A DNA stretch of 64,000 bases. Source: Shinella daejeonensis (lineage in GTDB: Bacteria > Pseudomonadota > Alphaproteobacteria > Rhizobiales > Rhizobiaceae). The DNA is taken from the NCBI RefSeq assembly GCF_024281235.1, contig NZ_JAHWXY010000008.1, positions 62,001 through 126,000 of the forward strand. Reading direction: 5' to 3'. This document shows positions 44,991 through 55,289 of the stretch, piece by piece. Position 1 is the first letter of the stretch; each line of letters starts with the position of its first letter. The position numbers and the translations under genes are program-made. Below the pieces are notes generated by a model, which did not search any database, was not told where the DNA came from, and saw nothing but the letters and a program-made list of their open reading frames with translations.

Positions 44991-47021
44991 TCAGAATTCT
45001 TCCCACTCGCCTTTTTCCCCCGTGTCCTTCGTTGCGCCGAAGGCGCGGGCGATCTTGTCGCCGAGCGCCAGTGCCGGCGAGGCGACCGGGCGGGCGCCTG
45101 TCGCCGCCGGCTTGACGTTCCACTGGCCGGGCGAGCGGCGGACCGGCTCGCCGGTCGAGGGGAGCGGCGTGGGCACGATGTGGAGCTGTGGCGAGAGATG
45201 GGCCGGCGCCTGCGCGCTACGGCCTGCCGATATGCCGTCAGCGACCACGAAACGGTCGATCAATGCGTTGAGCGCCTGGACTTCCGTGGCCAGTTCATGG
45301 CTGGCGGCCGTCGTTTCCTGCACGATTTCGCGATTGCGCTGGCGGCCCTGGTCCATGGCGTTGACGGCTTGGCTGATCTCCTGCAACCCGGCCGATTGCT
45401 CGCGCGCCGCATCGACGATCGCCGTGACGTGGTCGTCGATCTCCCGCACTTCCTTCACGATGGCGCCAAGCGAGGTCCCGGTCTCGCCGACCAGCGCCAC
45501 GCCGTCGCGCACCTGATTGCCCGACGTGGTGATCAGCGTCTTGATCTCGCGTGCGGCCGTGGCCGAGCGCTGCGCCAGCTCGCGCACCTCCTGCGCGACG
45601 ACGGCGAAGCCCTTGCCGGCCTCGCCGGCGCGTGCCGCCTCGACGCCCGCGTTGAGCGCCAGCAGATTGGTCTGGAAGGCGATGTCGTCGATCACCCCGA
45701 TGATATTGCCGATTTCCCGCGATGAATTCTCGATGGCCTGCATGGCGGAAATGGCGCGATGGACCACCTTGCCCGATTCTTCCGCACCGTTGCGCGTGCG
45801 GTCGACGAGACGTCCGGCCTCCTCGGCGCGGTGGGCCGAGTTGCGCACCGTGGCGGTGATCTGCTCCAGCGCGGCGGCGGTTTTCTCGACGGAGGCCGCC
45901 TGTTCGTCCGTGCGGCCGGAGAGATCGTCGGCGGCGGCGCGGATACGGCCTGCGCCGGCGTCGATCGCGCGGGCATTGTCGCCGACGTCCCGGAGCGCGT
46001 CGCCGAGCCGGGCGACCGAGGCATTGAAGTCCTCCCGCAGCCGGTCGAGATCGCCGTCGAAGGGTTTCTCGATGCGGCAGGTCGTGTCGCCGGCGGCCAG
46101 CTTGCCGAGCGCCGCGCCGAGGTGCGCAACGGCCTGCTGCACGCGGCCGCTGTCGCGCGTGCGCTCGGCCTCGCGCGCCTGACGTTCGCCTTCGGCCTGT
46201 TGCCGGTCCTCCTCGCCCTGCCGTTCCAGGCGCTGCCGCTCGGCGGCATTCTCGCGGAAGACGGAGACGGTGGCGGCCATGTCGCCGATTTCGTCCTTGC
46301 GTCCGACATGGGGAACCGTGGTGGAAAGATCGCCCGCCGCAAGGCGTTTCATCGCGCCGGCAAGCGCCCCGAGCGGCCGGGTGACCCGGCGGTTGACGAC
46401 GAGGATCGCCAGAAGCGCCAGTCCGACGGAAACGGCGAGCGACGCCCAGGTGAGCGCGAAGGCGGTGCCTTCCTCGGCGCGGGCCGAAAGGATCGCCTCT
46501 TCGGTGAGCGCCCGGTTGCGGGCGACCAGCCCGTCGAGCGCGGCGGTGATCGCCTCGGCGTTCGTGCGCATCGATCCCTTGTAGATATCGAGCGCCGGCC
46601 CCTTGGCGGCGAGTGCGGAAAACTGCACGAGCTGTGCGGCGTCCTCCAGATAGGCGGACAGGGTGGCCCTGATGTCCTCGACGGCGCTGGCGGCCGCGGC
46701 GTCCCCGCCATTGGCGCCGGCATAGGCGTCGACCCGTTCCGAGAAGGCCTGCACCCGTTCCCCGATCAGGGCCTCGATACGGCCGATCTCGTCGGGGTCC
46801 ATCGACAGCATGTGTTCGGGATAGGTGGCGTTGAGCGCGGCGAAGGCGTGGCTCAGTTGCAGGATCGCGCTCATCTGCGGCACGCGCTCGGCCCCGATGT
46901 GCTCGACATGGCCGGTGATCGCGGAAAGCGAACGGATCGCGACGCCGCCCTGAAGCGCGCCGAGCGCGACCATCAGGACGAAAAGGGCTGGCAGCAATCG
47001 GCTGATCCGGAGGTGGCGCAT
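44991..47021 (-). CDS. Methyl-accepting chemotaxis protein
   Basis: A 676-residue inner-membrane chemoreceptor. A first membrane segment (about 10-28), a periplasmic helical sensor of 4HB type (about 30-185), a second segment (about 190-210), a HAMP domain ([15 protein letters not shown], then [10 protein letters not shown]) and a signalling domain with the hairpin core [19 protein letters not shown] and [12 protein letters not shown] are visible. It ends EWEEF, a CheR/CheB-tethering pentapeptide, so adaptation is likely. No chemotaxis operon is near. The ligand is unknown. Confidence 0.94.
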   Translation of the reverse strand: MRHLRISRLLPALFVLMVALGALQGGVAIRSLSAITGHVEHIGAERVPQMSAILQLSHAFAALNATYPEHMLSMDPDEIGRIEALIGERVQAFSERVDAYAGANGGDAAAASAVEDIRATLSAYLEDAAQLVQFSALAAKGPALDIYKGSMRTNAEAITAALDGLVARNRALTEEAILSARAEEGTAFALTWASLAVSVGLALLAILVVNRRVTRPLGALAGAMKRLAAGDLSTTVPHVGRKDEIGDMAATVSVFRENAAERQRLERQGEEDRQQAEGERQAREAERTRDSGRVQQAVAHLGAALGKLAAGDTTCRIEKPFDGDLDRLREDFNASVARLGDALRDVGDNARAIDAGAGRIRAAADDLSGRTDEQAASVEKTAAALEQITATVRNSAHRAEEAGRLVDRTRNGAEESGKVVHRAISAMQAIENSSREIGNIIGVIDDIAFQTNLLALNAGVEAARAGEAGKGFAVVAQEVRELAQRSATAAREIKTLITTSGNQVRDGVALVGETGTSLGAIVKEVREIDDHVTAIVDAAREQSAGLQEISQAVNAMDQGRQRNREIVQETTAASHELATEVQALNALIDRFVVADGISAGRSAQAPAHLSPQLHIVPTPLPSTGEPVRRSPGQWNVKPAATGARPVASPALALGDKIARAFGATKDTGEKGEWEEF

Positions 47022-47186
47022 GGCGGTTTCCTGCTGTTCGTCTACGCTACGGGATGGCGGTTGGGCGTGGAGCTTAGAAGCGCGCGTTTAACGGCGGCTT
47101 AATGCGTGCAATACGGCATCGTCTTGCCGGACGATTTTCCACACCCCATATGCCGGCGGACCGGATTTCCGATACGGAGCCCCTTC

Positions 47187-47912
47187 ATGATCCTCCAGGC
47201 CACCCGCCTTTCCCTCGCCAATCTCTTCGATTCCCGCACGCGCGGCGTTTTCTGGAAGGTGCTCGGGCTCACGTTGCTTGCGCTTTCCGTCCTGTGGTTC
47301 GCGCTGCGCGAAAGCTTCGTCGCTTTCGTCTGGCCCTGGCTTCAGGCGGCGATGATGCCGCAACTGCCGGACTGGGCCGGCTGGCTGGCCGTGGTCTTCG
47401 GCATTCTGGCAAGCCTCGGCCTCGCCGTGGCGTTGAGCCTGCTGCTGGCGCCGGTGACGGCGCTTGTCGCGGGGCTCTTCCTCGATGACGTGGCGGAGGT
47501 GATCGAGCAACGCGACTATCCCCTCGATCCGCCGGGCGCGGCGCTGCCGCTTGGACAGGCGATCGCCGGTTCGGTGAAATTCCTCGGCGTGGTGGTCCTC
47601 GCCAATCTTCTCGCCCTCTTTCTCCTGTTCGTTCCGGGCGTGAACCTCGTCGCTTTCTTCCTCGTCAACGGTTACCTGCTCGGGCGGGAATTCTTCGAAT
47701 TCGCGGCGATGCGTCACCGCACGCCGCATGAGGCGCGGCAGTTTCGCGCCAAACATGCCCCGACGGTGCTGCTTGCCGGGCTCCTGATCGCCGGCTTCCT
47801 CGCCGTGCCCCTCGTCAATCTGCTGACGCCGCTCTTCGCCGCCGGCCTGATGGTGCATCTGCACAAGGCGCTGAGCCGCCGGGATCCGGCCTTCGGCACG
47901 ATCAGGGCGTAG
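47187..47912 (+). CDS. EI24/CysZ-like membrane protein
   Basis: A 241-residue inner-membrane protein of the EI24/CysZ family, with six hydrophobic segments. Typical stretches are LALLLFVPGVNLVAFFLV-like (here FLLFVPGVNLVAFFLVNGY) and LGREFFEFAAMRH. CysZ members move sulphate for cysteine synthesis, but the family is broad, so the substrate is open. The ATG at 47187 follows GGAGCCCCTTC. The last 11 bases overlap the convergent nth gene. Confidence 0.88.
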   Translation: MILQATRLSLANLFDSRTRGVFWKVLGLTLLALSVLWFALRESFVAFVWPWLQAAMMPQLPDWAGWLAVVFGILASLGLAVALSLLLAPVTALVAGLFLDDVAEVIEQRDYPLDPPGAALPLGQAIAGSVKFLGVVVLANLLALFLLFVPGVNLVAFFLVNGYLLGREFFEFAAMRHRTPHEARQFRAKHAPTVLLAGLLIAGFLAVPLVNLLTPLFAAGLMVHLHKALSRRDPAFGTIRA

Positions 47913-48669
47913 GGCCGAAAAGCTGCGGCGGCAGTTCGACGAGCGGCGCGGGAATGTCGCAGGTCTTTTCCGGCGACTTGCAGAGGTCGGCGATGACGCA
48001 GCGCTCGCACTCCGGCTTGCGCGCCTTGCAGCAATAGCGCCCGTGCAGGATCAGCCAGTGGTGGGCGTGATAGAGATATTCGTCCGGGATGAGGCGGAAG
48101 AGCCGCTCTTCCACCTCGTCCGGCGTCTTGCCGGGGGCGAGGCGCAGGCGGTTGGCGATGCGGAAGATATGGGTGTCGACGGCGAGCGTCGCCTGGCCGA
48201 AGGCCATGGAAAGAACGACATTGGCGGTTTTTCGCCCGACGCCCGGCAGCGTCATCAGTTCCTCGCGGGTCCGCGGCACCTCTCCGCCGAAATTCTCGAT
48301 GAGAATGCGGCTGAGCGCGATGACGTTCTTCGCCTTGTTGCGGTAGAGGCCGATCGTCCTGATATGGTCGCGCAGCCGTTCCTCGCCGAGCGCCAGCATC
48401 TTTTCCGGCGTGTCGGCGACGGCGAAAAGGGCGCGCGTCGCCCGGTTGACGCCGGCATCCGTCGCCTGTGCCGACAGAGCCACGGCGACGACGAGCGTGA
48501 ACGGATTGACATGCTCCAGTTCGCCCTTCGGTTCCGGCCGCTGCACCGAGAAGCGCCGGAAAATCTCCTTCAGTTCGGCCTGTGAATAGAGGCTGCGGGG
48601 ACGTCTGGCGGTACTCTTGCGGCGCGGCGGCGCGGCCGCGCCGTTCTTTTTCTGTTTCACGTTTTCCAT
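47902..48669 (-). CDS. nth: Endonuclease III
   Basis: A 255-residue base-excision DNA glycosylase/AP lyase for oxidised pyrimidines. The helix-hairpin-helix is LPGVGRKTANVV with the catalytic Lys, the catalytic Asp is in AVDTHIFRIAN, and the iron-sulphur cluster has the C-x6-C-x2-C-x5-C pattern near residues 210-230. The N-terminal 30 residues are basic and low complexity. The ATG at 48669 is preferred. It overlaps the convergent EI24 gene by 11 bases and is divergent from the DUF2244 gene. Confidence 0.97.
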   Translation of the reverse strand: MENVKQKKNGAAAPPRRKSTARRPRSLYSQAELKEIFRRFSVQRPEPKGELEHVNPFTLVVAVALSAQATDAGVNRATRALFAVADTPEKMLALGEERLRDHIRTIGLYRNKAKNVIALSRILIENFGGEVPRTREELMTLPGVGRKTANVVLSMAFGQATLAVDTHIFRIANRLRLAPGKTPDEVEERLFRLIPDEYLYHAHHWLILHGRYCCKARKPECERCVIADLCKSPEKTCDIPAPLVELPPQLFGPTP

Positions 48670-48691
48670 GATGCTTCTATAGTCTTGCCCC

Positions 48692-49192
48692 ATGACCCAA
48701 GGCAATCTCGACAATGGAATGAACGAACGGCCGGTGTTCTCGGCGGAGCTGCATCCCTATCGCTCGCTCGGTCGCAACGGTCATCGTATCTTCTTCCTGA
48801 TCGCCGGGGCGCTGAGTTTCGCCCATATGGCGGTTTTCCTGCTGTCCGGCGCCTGGCCGATCGTGTTTTTCTTCGGGCTGGATTTCGTGGCCCTGTTCGG
48901 CGCCTTCTGGCTGAACAACCGTGCGGCGCAGGCGCGCGAATTCGTGTCTCTGTCGCGCACCAATATCTCCATCCGCAAGGTCAGCCCCTCGGGGCGCGAA
49001 ACGGAACATGTTTTCAACCCGTTCTGGGCGCGCTTCCTGGTTTCGCGCAAGGCGAAGATCGGCATCACCGCCATGCATGTCCGCGGGCAGGGCCGGGAGA
49101 CGGACGTCGGCACCTTCCTGCCGCTCGATGACCGGGAGCGGTTCGCCACGGCTTTTTCCGGCGCGCTTGCCCGGATCAAGCGGGGATATTAA
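48692..49192 (+). CDS. DUF2244 membrane protein
   Basis: A 166-residue protein with two membrane segments (about 33-50 and 55-72, broken by SGAWPI) and a C-terminal soluble part. The layout FSAELHPYRSLGRNG, FFFGLDFVALFGAFWLN and the later NPFWARFLV fit the DUF2244 family of alphaproteobacteria, which has no known function. It starts 22 bases from the divergent nth gene. An in-frame ATG at 48719 is an alternative start. Confidence 0.85.
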   Translation: MTQGNLDNGMNERPVFSAELHPYRSLGRNGHRIFFLIAGALSFAHMAVFLLSGAWPIVFFFGLDFVALFGAFWLNNRAAQAREFVSLSRTNISIRKVSPSGRETEHVFNPFWARFLVSRKAKIGITAMHVRGQGRETDVGTFLPLDDRERFATAFSGALARIKRGY

Positions 49193-49284
49193 CGCGTTCA
49201 ATCGGCCCGCCCCGGACGCCGGCGCAGGAATCGGGTGGCGGTGACGCCGCCGGCGTGCTTTTCTCGCGGTACAGGAGAAGAACG

Positions 49285-50157
49285 ATGAATATTGCCGCGA
49301 CCCTGCAATCCGACATCACGCCCGGTGGCGACGACTACGAGACCGTGCGCCGGGTCATCGAGATGATCAGCGAGGACTATCGTGCGCAGCCGGGTCTGGA
49401 TGACATCGCGCGCCGTCTCGGCCAGTCGCCGACGCAGCTCCAGAAGACCTTCACCCGCTGGGCCGGCCTTTCGCCCAAGGCTTTCCTTCAGGCCGTCACC
49501 CTCGATCACGCCAAGCGCCTGTTGCGGCAGGAGGCCCTGCCTCTGCTCGAGACGAGCCTGGAGGTGGGCCTGTCCGGTCCGGGCCGCCTGCACGATCTCT
49601 TCGTCACCCATGAGGCCATGTCGCCCGGCGAGTGGAAGGCCCGGGGGGCGGGGCTGACGATGCGCTGGGGGCTGCATCCCTCGCCCTTCGGCCATGCGCT
49701 GGTGATGATCACCGAGCGCGGGCTTGCCGGGCTCGCCTTTGCGGATGCGCCGGACGGCGACGACGCCTTTGCGGATATGGCGCGCCGCTGGCCGAACGCC
49801 GCCTATGTGGAGGACCGCGAGGCCACTGCGGCCTATGCCCGCCGCATCTTCGATCCCGGCCGCTGGCGGGCGGAAGAACCCTTGCGGGTGGTTCTGATCG
49901 GTTCGGATTTCCAGGTCCGCGTCTGGCGGGCGCTGTTGCGCATCCCGCTCGGCCGCGCCGTCACCTATTCCTCCATCGCGGAGGATCTCGGGCAGCCGAC
50001 CGCGTCGCGCGCCGTCGGCGCCGCGGTCGGCCGCAACCCGATTTCCTTCGTCGTGCCCTGCCACCGCGCCCTCGGCAAGAGCGGAGCGCTCACCGGCTAT
50101 CACTGGGGCCTGACGCGCAAGCGCGCCATGCTCGGATGGGAAGCGGGAAGGGCCTGA
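49285..50157 (+). CDS. Ada-like fusion of AraC-type HTH and O6-alkylguanine methyltransferase
   Basis: A 290-residue protein that combines an N-terminal AraC-type HTH (about 18-115, LDDIARRLGQSPTQLQKTF) with an Ogt domain (about 125-285). The acceptor Cys is in FVVPCHRALG and the HTH of the Ogt part reads TYSSIAEDLGQPTASRAVG. The Cys-rich N-terminal methyl-phosphotriester domain of E. coli Ada is missing, so switching by backbone methylation is not expected. The ATG at 49285 follows CAGGAGAAGAACG. A separate ogt is encoded at 16712-17272. Confidence 0.93.
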   Translation: MNIAATLQSDITPGGDDYETVRRVIEMISEDYRAQPGLDDIARRLGQSPTQLQKTFTRWAGLSPKAFLQAVTLDHAKRLLRQEALPLLETSLEVGLSGPGRLHDLFVTHEAMSPGEWKARGAGLTMRWGLHPSPFGHALVMITERGLAGLAFADAPDGDDAFADMARRWPNAAYVEDREATAAYARRIFDPGRWRAEEPLRVVLIGSDFQVRVWRALLRIPLGRAVTYSSIAEDLGQPTASRAVGAAVGRNPISFVVPCHRALGKSGALTGYHWGLTRKRAMLGWEAGRA

Positions 50158-50280
50158 GCGGGAGCCGAACGGCACCGGTGGATAGCAAGGCCCTCCATCC
50201 GGCCGTTCGGGCCGTCTTCTGAATGCTGGCGGGAAGGCGGCGGCAGGACACCGCCCTCCGCCCTTTCCGAAGGGCGGCGC

Positions 50281-50916
50281 TCAGTGCGCGCCGGACATGT
50301 CGCCGAGCACGTCCTTGGATTTCACCGTCGAATCGGCGTTCAGCGTGTAGACCATCGGCACGCCGGTCGCCAGGTTGAGTTTCAGGATCTCTTCCCGCGT
50401 CAGCCGGTCGAGCACCATGACGAGCGAGCGCAGTGAATTGCCGTGGGCGGCGACGAGCACCTTCTCCCCGCGCAGCACGCGCGGCAGGATCTCCGTCAGG
50501 TAATAGGGCCAGACGCGTGCGCCCGTATCGCGCAGGCTTTCGCCGCCCGGCGGCGGAACGTCGTAGGAGCGGCGCCAGACATGCACCTGCTCCTCGCCCC
50601 ATTTGGCGCGGGCGTCATCCTTGTTGAGGCCGGAAAGGTCGCCGTAATCGCGCTCGTTCAGCGCCTCGTCGCGGATGGTCGCAAGGCCGGCCTGGCCGAT
50701 CTCGTCGAGGATGATGTCGAGCGTCTTCTGCGCGCGGGTGAGCACCGAGGTGAAGGCGACGTCGAACCGGATGCCGGTTTCGGCGAGCGCCTTGCCGCCG
50801 GTCTTCGCCTCTTCGACGCCGAGGTCCGTCAGGTCGGGATCGCGCCAGCCGGTGAAGAGATTCTTCAGGTTCCATTCGCTCTGGCCGTGGCGAACGAGCA
50901 CGAGGGTTCCGCTCAT
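50281..50916 (-). CDS. gpmA: 2,3-bisphosphoglycerate-dependent phosphoglycerate mutase
   Basis: A 211-residue glycolytic/gluconeogenic mutase that interconverts 3- and 2-phosphoglycerate through a phospho-His. The phospho-acceptor motif is [19 protein letters not shown], followed by [16 protein letters not shown] and [14 protein letters not shown] with the second His. It is shorter than the 250-residue E. coli form, as is usual in rhizobia. It lies 23 bases after dapB in a five-gene leftward run and ends at a small CCGCCCTT hairpin. Confidence 0.96.
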   Translation of the reverse strand: MSGTLVLVRHGQSEWNLKNLFTGWRDPDLTDLGVEEAKTGGKALAETGIRFDVAFTSVLTRAQKTLDIILDEIGQAGLATIRDEALNERDYGDLSGLNKDDARAKWGEEQVHVWRRSYDVPPPGGESLRDTGARVWPYYLTEILPRVLRGEKVLVAAHGNSLRSLVMVLDRLTREEILKLNLATGVPMVYTLNADSTVKSKDVLGDMSGAH

Positions 50917-50938
50917 GGTTTGTCTCCGGATTGGGTTT

Positions 50939-51757
50939 TCAGTTGAGCCCGAGCACGTCGAGCATGGAGTAGAGGCCGGGTTTGCGGTCGCGCGCCCAGA
51001 GGGCCGCCCGAACGGCGCCGCGGGCGAAGATCGAGCGGTCCGTGGCGCTGTGCGACAGGGTCACCGTCTCGCCTTCGCCGGCGAGCAGCACCGAATGCTC
51101 GCCGATCACCGAGCCGCCGCGCAGCGTGGCGAAGCCGATCGTCCCCTGCGGCCGGGGGCCGGTATGGCCGTCGCGGACCCGCACGGAATTGTCACCAAGA
51201 GCGATGCCACGCCCCTTCGCCGCCGCCTCGCCCAGCAGCAGCGCCGTCCCCGAGGGGGCGTCGACCTTGTGGCGATGGTGCATTTCGAGCACCTCGATGT
51301 CCCAGTCGGCGGGGCCGAGCGCGCGCGCCGCCGTTTCGGCGAGCACGCCGAGCAGGTTGACGCCGAGGCTCATGTTGCCGGACTTGACGATGCGGGCGTG
51401 GCGCGCCGCTGCGGCGATCCGCGCGTCGTCCTCCGCCGCGCAGCCCGTCGTGCCGATCACATGGACGATGCGCGCCTGCGCGGCGAGGGCCGCGAATTCG
51501 ACGGTTGCCGCCGGTGCGGTGAAGTCGAGCACGCCTTCCGCCTCGACGAAGGCTTCGAGCGGCCGGTCGCTCACCGGGACGCCGATCGGTCCGAGGCCGG
51601 CGATCTCGCCCGCATCGCGGCCGACGAAGGGCGATTGCTCCCGCTCCACCGCGGCGAAAAGCTCCACGCCTTCCATGGCGTGGATGGCGCGGATCAGGGT
51701 CTGCCCCATGCGGCCGGCGGCCCCGACCACGACCAGTTTCATTGCGGTTGCGCTCAT
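50939..51757 (-). CDS. dapB: 4-hydroxy-tetrahydrodipicolinate reductase
   Basis: A 272-residue NAD(P)H-dependent reductase of the lysine/diaminopimelate pathway. The nucleotide loop is [15 protein letters not shown], the active site is [16 protein letters not shown], and IGTTG and SGNMSLGVN are intact. Start choice is open: ATG 51757 follows GAGGAAAGAC and gives the family-like [12 protein letters not shown], while ATG 51781 overlaps the stop of the upstream ABC gene (ATGA). In both cases translation is close-coupled to the exporter gene. Confidence 0.97.
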   Translation of the reverse strand: MSATAMKLVVVGAAGRMGQTLIRAIHAMEGVELFAAVEREQSPFVGRDAGEIAGLGPIGVPVSDRPLEAFVEAEGVLDFTAPAATVEFAALAAQARIVHVIGTTGCAAEDDARIAAAARHARIVKSGNMSLGVNLLGVLAETAARALGPADWDIEVLEMHHRHKVDAPSGTALLLGEAAAKGRGIALGDNSVRVRDGHTGPRPQGTIGFATLRGGSVIGEHSVLLAGEGETVTLSHSATDRSIFARGAVRAALWARDRKPGLYSMLDVLGLN

Positions 51758-51777
51758 GTCTTTCCTCGCGGGATCGG

Positions 51778-53571
51778 TCATGGACCCGGTGTCGCGGCGG
51801 GGTCCTGGAGATTGTTCAGGCGAGCGTAAAGGCCGCCCGGCCGGCTCGCAAGCGCCTCGTGGGTGCCTTCCTCGGCGACGCGGCCCTGTTGCATCACGAT
51901 GATCTTGTCGGCGCGCACGATGGTGGAGAGCCGGTGGGCGATGACGACGACGGTGCGGCCGCTCATCGCCTCGTCGAGCGCCTTTTGCACCGCCTTTTCC
52001 GATTCGGTGTCGAGCGCCGAGGTCGCCTCGTCGAGCAGCAGGATCGGGGCGTTGCGCACCAGCGCGCGCGCGATGGAAAGCCGCTGGCGCTGGCCGCCGG
52101 AAAGCGTCACGCCGTTCTCGCCGACCAGCGTGTCGTAGCCCTGCGGCTGGGCGAGGATGAAGTCGTGCGCATAGGCATGGCGGGCGGCTGCCTCCACTTC
52201 GGCGTCGGTGGCGTCGGGCCGGCCATAGCGGATGTTGTCGCGGATCGTTCCCTCGAAGAGATAGGGCTGCTGCGAGACATAGGCGATGGCGTTGCGCAGC
52301 GACTGCTTGGTGACATGGGCGATATCCTGCCCGTCGATGAGGATTTCGCCCGCCACGGGATCGTAGAAGCGCGGGATCAGGCTGATGACGGTCGACTTGC
52401 CGGCCCCGGACGGGCCGACCAGCGCCGTCGTCCTGCCGCCATCGGCGGTGAAGGTGACATCCTTGAGGATGTCCTCGCCCTCCAGATAGCCGAAGCGCAC
52501 GTCGCGGAAGCTGATCGCCGCCTCCGTCACCTCCAGCGGCCGGGCGTCGGGCAGGTCGGCCTGCCGCGGCTTGAGATCGAGGATCTCGTAGATCATGCGG
52601 GCGTTGACGACGGCGCGTTCGAGCGAGACCTGAAGGCGCGCCAGCCGCTTTGCCGGATCATAGGCCATCAGCAACGCGGTGACGAAGGAGAAGAAGGCGC
52701 CCGGCAGCACGCCGCCGTAGATGGAGCGGAAGGCCGCATAAGCGAGAACGCCGGCGATGGCGAAGCCGGCGAAGGTCTCGGTCATCGGCGCGGTGCGTTC
52801 GGAAAGCCGGGCGATGCGGTTGGAGCGGCCCTCCGCCCGGCTGATGATATCCTCGACCTTCTCCTCGAGCTGGGCCTCCATGGTGAAGGCCTTGACGATG
52901 GAGATGCCCTGGATCGTTTCCTGCATCGCGCCGAGCACGTGGCTGTTGAGTTCGATCGATTCGCGGGTGGCGCTGCGCAGCCGCTTCGACACGTAGCGCA
53001 GGCCGAGAAGCAGCGGCGGCGCCAGCACGAAGACGATGAGGGTCAGCAGCCAGTCCTTCGAGATCATCACGCCGATCAGCGCGACGAGGGTGAGGAAATC
53101 GCGCGCGACCGAGGTGACGGTCATATTGAGGACGTCGCGGATGCCGGTGACGTTCTGGTTGATCTGGGCGGCAAGATAGGCCGAGCGCGATTCGCTGAAG
53201 AAGCCGACGCTGAGCGACATCAGGTGCGCATAGATGCGGCGCTGGTAGCGGGCCACGATATTGTTGCCGATGCGCGACAGGGTGACCGCCTGGCCGTAGG
53301 TCGCAAAGCCGCGCAGCAGGAAGGCCAGGAAGATCGCGCCGCAGATGAGCAGCACGAGGTCGGCGCGCTTGTTGGCGAAGGCCTCGTTGACCACGGATTC
53401 CATGATCCAGGCCGCAAAGGCGGTCGTCCCCGCCACGACGGCGAGGCAGAGCGTGGCGAAGGCGTAGCCGCGGATATGGTCGCGGCCGTTTTCCGCGATG
53501 ACGCGCCTGAGGACGGTGGTTACGGTGTCGGAGCTGACATGATAGCGCTCCGTTCGACTCTTGTCGGTCAA
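51778..53571 (-). CDS. ABC exporter (permease-ATPase fusion, MsbA-like)
   Basis: A 597-residue half-transporter that acts as a dimer. The N-terminal membrane domain (about 30-330) has six hydrophobic segments, followed by an ATPase with Walker [14 protein letters not shown], signature [15 protein letters not shown], Walker [13 protein letters not shown] and the H-loop AHRLST. The likely start is TTG at 53571 after GGGAAG. It resembles MsbA and multidrug exporters, but the substrate (lipid or drug) is not fixed. Its stop overlaps one possible dapB start. Confidence 0.93.
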   Translation of the reverse strand: MTDKSRTERYHVSSDTVTTVLRRVIAENGRDHIRGYAFATLCLAVVAGTTAFAAWIMESVVNEAFANKRADLVLLICGAIFLAFLLRGFATYGQAVTLSRIGNNIVARYQRRIYAHLMSLSVGFFSESRSAYLAAQINQNVTGIRDVLNMTVTSVARDFLTLVALIGVMISKDWLLTLIVFVLAPPLLLGLRYVSKRLRSATRESIELNSHVLGAMQETIQGISIVKAFTMEAQLEEKVEDIISRAEGRSNRIARLSERTAPMTETFAGFAIAGVLAYAAFRSIYGGVLPGAFFSFVTALLMAYDPAKRLARLQVSLERAVVNARMIYEILDLKPRQADLPDARPLEVTEAAISFRDVRFGYLEGEDILKDVTFTADGGRTTALVGPSGAGKSTVISLIPRFYDPVAGEILIDGQDIAHVTKQSLRNAIAYVSQQPYLFEGTIRDNIRYGRPDATDAEVEAAARHAYAHDFILAQPQGYDTLVGENGVTLSGGQRQRLSIARALVRNAPILLLDEATSALDTESEKAVQKALDEAMSGRTVVVIAHRLSTIVRADKIIVMQQGRVAEEGTHEALASRPGGLYARLNNLQDPAATPGP

Positions 53572-53688
53572 TAAACTGACTTCCCTGCACGGATTCGTCG
53601 ATTGCCGGCGTACGCCGGCCCGGTGCGCTCTATAGGCCGTGCGCCGGTCTTTGGCGAGTCCGGGCTGCCTCGGGCGACGCCCGGCACG

Positions 53689-54714
53689 TCACCTTTTCCA
53701 ATGGCGTCCCTCGGTTGCAACACCGAACCGGTCGGGCATGCGGGCGAAGGCGGCAAGGCCGACGAGAGCGGCGACCGGGTGGGTCACCACATAGGTGGGG
53801 ATCGCGCCCAGAAGCGCCCGGTGCGGCGCCTTGTCCTCGAAGGCCGCGCGAAACTCCGGTCCGCGCAGCGCCGGCAGGATTTTCTGCGAGATGCCGCCGG
53901 CCAGATAGACGCCGCCTCGCGCCATGAAGATCATCGCCATATCGCCGGCGACGCGGCCGAGATAGGTGGAAAACAGCGAAAGCGTTTCGATTGCGGCGCG
54001 ATCGTCCTGCGCCAGCGCCTGGGCCGTCACCTCGGCCGGCGTGGACAAGGGCGCATCGGCGCCGTCGGCGGCCGAGACGGCGCGGTAGATGTTCATGATG
54101 CCGCGCCCGGACAGAAGCTCTTCGCCGGCGACGCGGCCTTCGATCCGTTCGAGGAAGGGCCAGATTTCGTAGTCGCGCTCGCTGCGCGGGCCGACGTCCA
54201 CATGCCCGCCTTCGCCGGGGACCGGTATCCAGCTGTGGCGCGCATAGACGAGGCCGGCGACCCCGAGGCCGGTGCCGGGGCCGAGCACGGCGCGCGAGGC
54301 CGCCGGACGCTCGACGCCGGGGCCGATCTGTTCGCGGTCGCCGTCGGGCAGCGAGGCGATCGCCAGCGCCTGCGCCTCGAAATCATTGACGAGCAGCACG
54401 TCCTGAAAGCCGAGATTGGCGATCATCTCCCGCGGGCGCACCACCCAGGGGCAATTGGTGAGCGGCACCTCGTCCCCCTCGATCGGCCCGGCGAGCGCCA
54501 GGATCGCCGAACGCGGCTGGACCGAGGTTGTGTCGAGGATGCAGCGTTGCAGCGCCTCGTCGATATTGGCGAAATCGGCTGTCTTGACGGGCGGAAACGG
54601 CCGCGGCTCGGCGAAGGCGTCGATCAAAAGCGCAAAGCGGGCGTTTGTCCCGCCGATGTCGCCGATCAGGATCGGAAAGGGAAGATTGATGTCGTGATTG
54701 CTTGCCTGTGTCAT
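53689..54714 (-). CDS. glk: Glucokinase
   Basis: A 341-residue ROK-independent (Glk type) glucokinase that phosphorylates glucose with ATP. The phosphate loop is [16 protein letters not shown], the glucose site [11 protein letters not shown] with the catalytic Asp, and [12 protein letters not shown]-like motif reads [14 protein letters not shown]. The second EGGHVDVGP stretch is also present. It lies 57 bases after mgsA and 117 bases before the exporter, in one leftward run. Confidence 0.96.
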   Translation of the reverse strand: MTQASNHDINLPFPILIGDIGGTNARFALLIDAFAEPRPFPPVKTADFANIDEALQRCILDTTSVQPRSAILALAGPIEGDEVPLTNCPWVVRPREMIANLGFQDVLLVNDFEAQALAIASLPDGDREQIGPGVERPAASRAVLGPGTGLGVAGLVYARHSWIPVPGEGGHVDVGPRSERDYEIWPFLERIEGRVAGEELLSGRGIMNIYRAVSAADGADAPLSTPAEVTAQALAQDDRAAIETLSLFSTYLGRVAGDMAMIFMARGGVYLAGGISQKILPALRGPEFRAAFEDKAPHRALLGAIPTYVVTHPVAALVGLAAFARMPDRFGVATEGRHWKR

Positions 54715-54771
54715 CGCCGCCCCGCTGTCGTAGTCATGCCGCTTCCGGCCTACCGACCACAGCCGCCGCCG

Positions 54772-55152
54772 TCAATCGCCGGGAGCGGCCAGAAGCCGCT
54801 CGGCGGTCGCCCGGGTCAGCGCCATCGGGATGTCGTAGACGATAGCGAGCCGCATCAGCGCCTTCACGTCCACATCGTGCGGCATGGGGGTGAGCGGGTC
54901 GACGAAGAAGATCAGGAGATCGACCTCACCCGTGGCGATCAGCGCGCCGATCTGCTGGTCGCCGCCGAGCGGGCCGCTCTTCAGCCGCGTCACGTCGAGG
55001 CCGGGGCAGGCTTCCAGCACCCGGCTGCCCGTCGTGCCGGTGGCCACGATGCGCGCCCTGGAGAGTATAGCGTCGTTGCGCAAGGCGAAGGCCGCCATGT
55101 CGTCCTTCTTCTCGTCATGGGCGATGAGGGCGATGCATTTCCTGCGCGACAT
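54772..55152 (-). CDS. mgsA: Methylglyoxal synthase
   Basis: A 126-residue lyase that converts dihydroxyacetone phosphate to methylglyoxal and phosphate, draining triose phosphates when sugar phosphates build up. Catalytic and binding regions are [13 protein letters not shown], the GTTG phosphate loop, [12 protein letters not shown] with the catalytic Asp, and [18 protein letters not shown]. It heads the run mgsA-glk-exporter-dapB-gpmA. A perfect 48-base palindrome lies 28 bases upstream of its start. Confidence 0.97.
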   Translation of the reverse strand: MSRRKCIALIAHDEKKDDMAAFALRNDAILSRARIVATGTTGSRVLEACPGLDVTRLKSGPLGGDQQIGALIATGEVDLLIFFVDPLTPMPHDVDVKALMRLAIVYDIPMALTRATAERLLAAPGD

Positions 55153-55180
55153 GCGGGATTCCTTGCCGATGGTACTCTTT

Positions 55181-55228
55181 TAGAGCCCCTGACAAAACCT
55201 CCGCCCGGAGGTTTTGTCAGGGGCTCTA
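55181..55228. repeat. Perfect 48-base palindrome
   Basis: Two 23-base arms (starting TAGAGCCCCTGACAAAACC) are exact reverse complements around a CC spacer. It lies between mepA and mgsA, both leftward. No T-run follows, and a smaller inverted repeat (AAATCG-ATTTGAA-CGATTT) begins right after it. Confidence 0.9.
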
Positions 55229-55289
55229 AATCGATTTGAACGATTTATACAGAAATGCCGTCCGGTTGAGAAGGACCGCCGCTGCCGGC

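Noticed and set aside
50258-50277. CCGCCCTT/AAGGGCGG hairpin as a terminator of gpmA
   Set aside because: It lies just past gpmA but has no T-run on either strand, so I do not call it a terminator.
51742-53574. A 610-residue plus-strand frame, and a 545-residue one at 53602-55239
   Set aside because: Both lie antisense to the ABC exporter, glk and mgsA and have no domain-like content.
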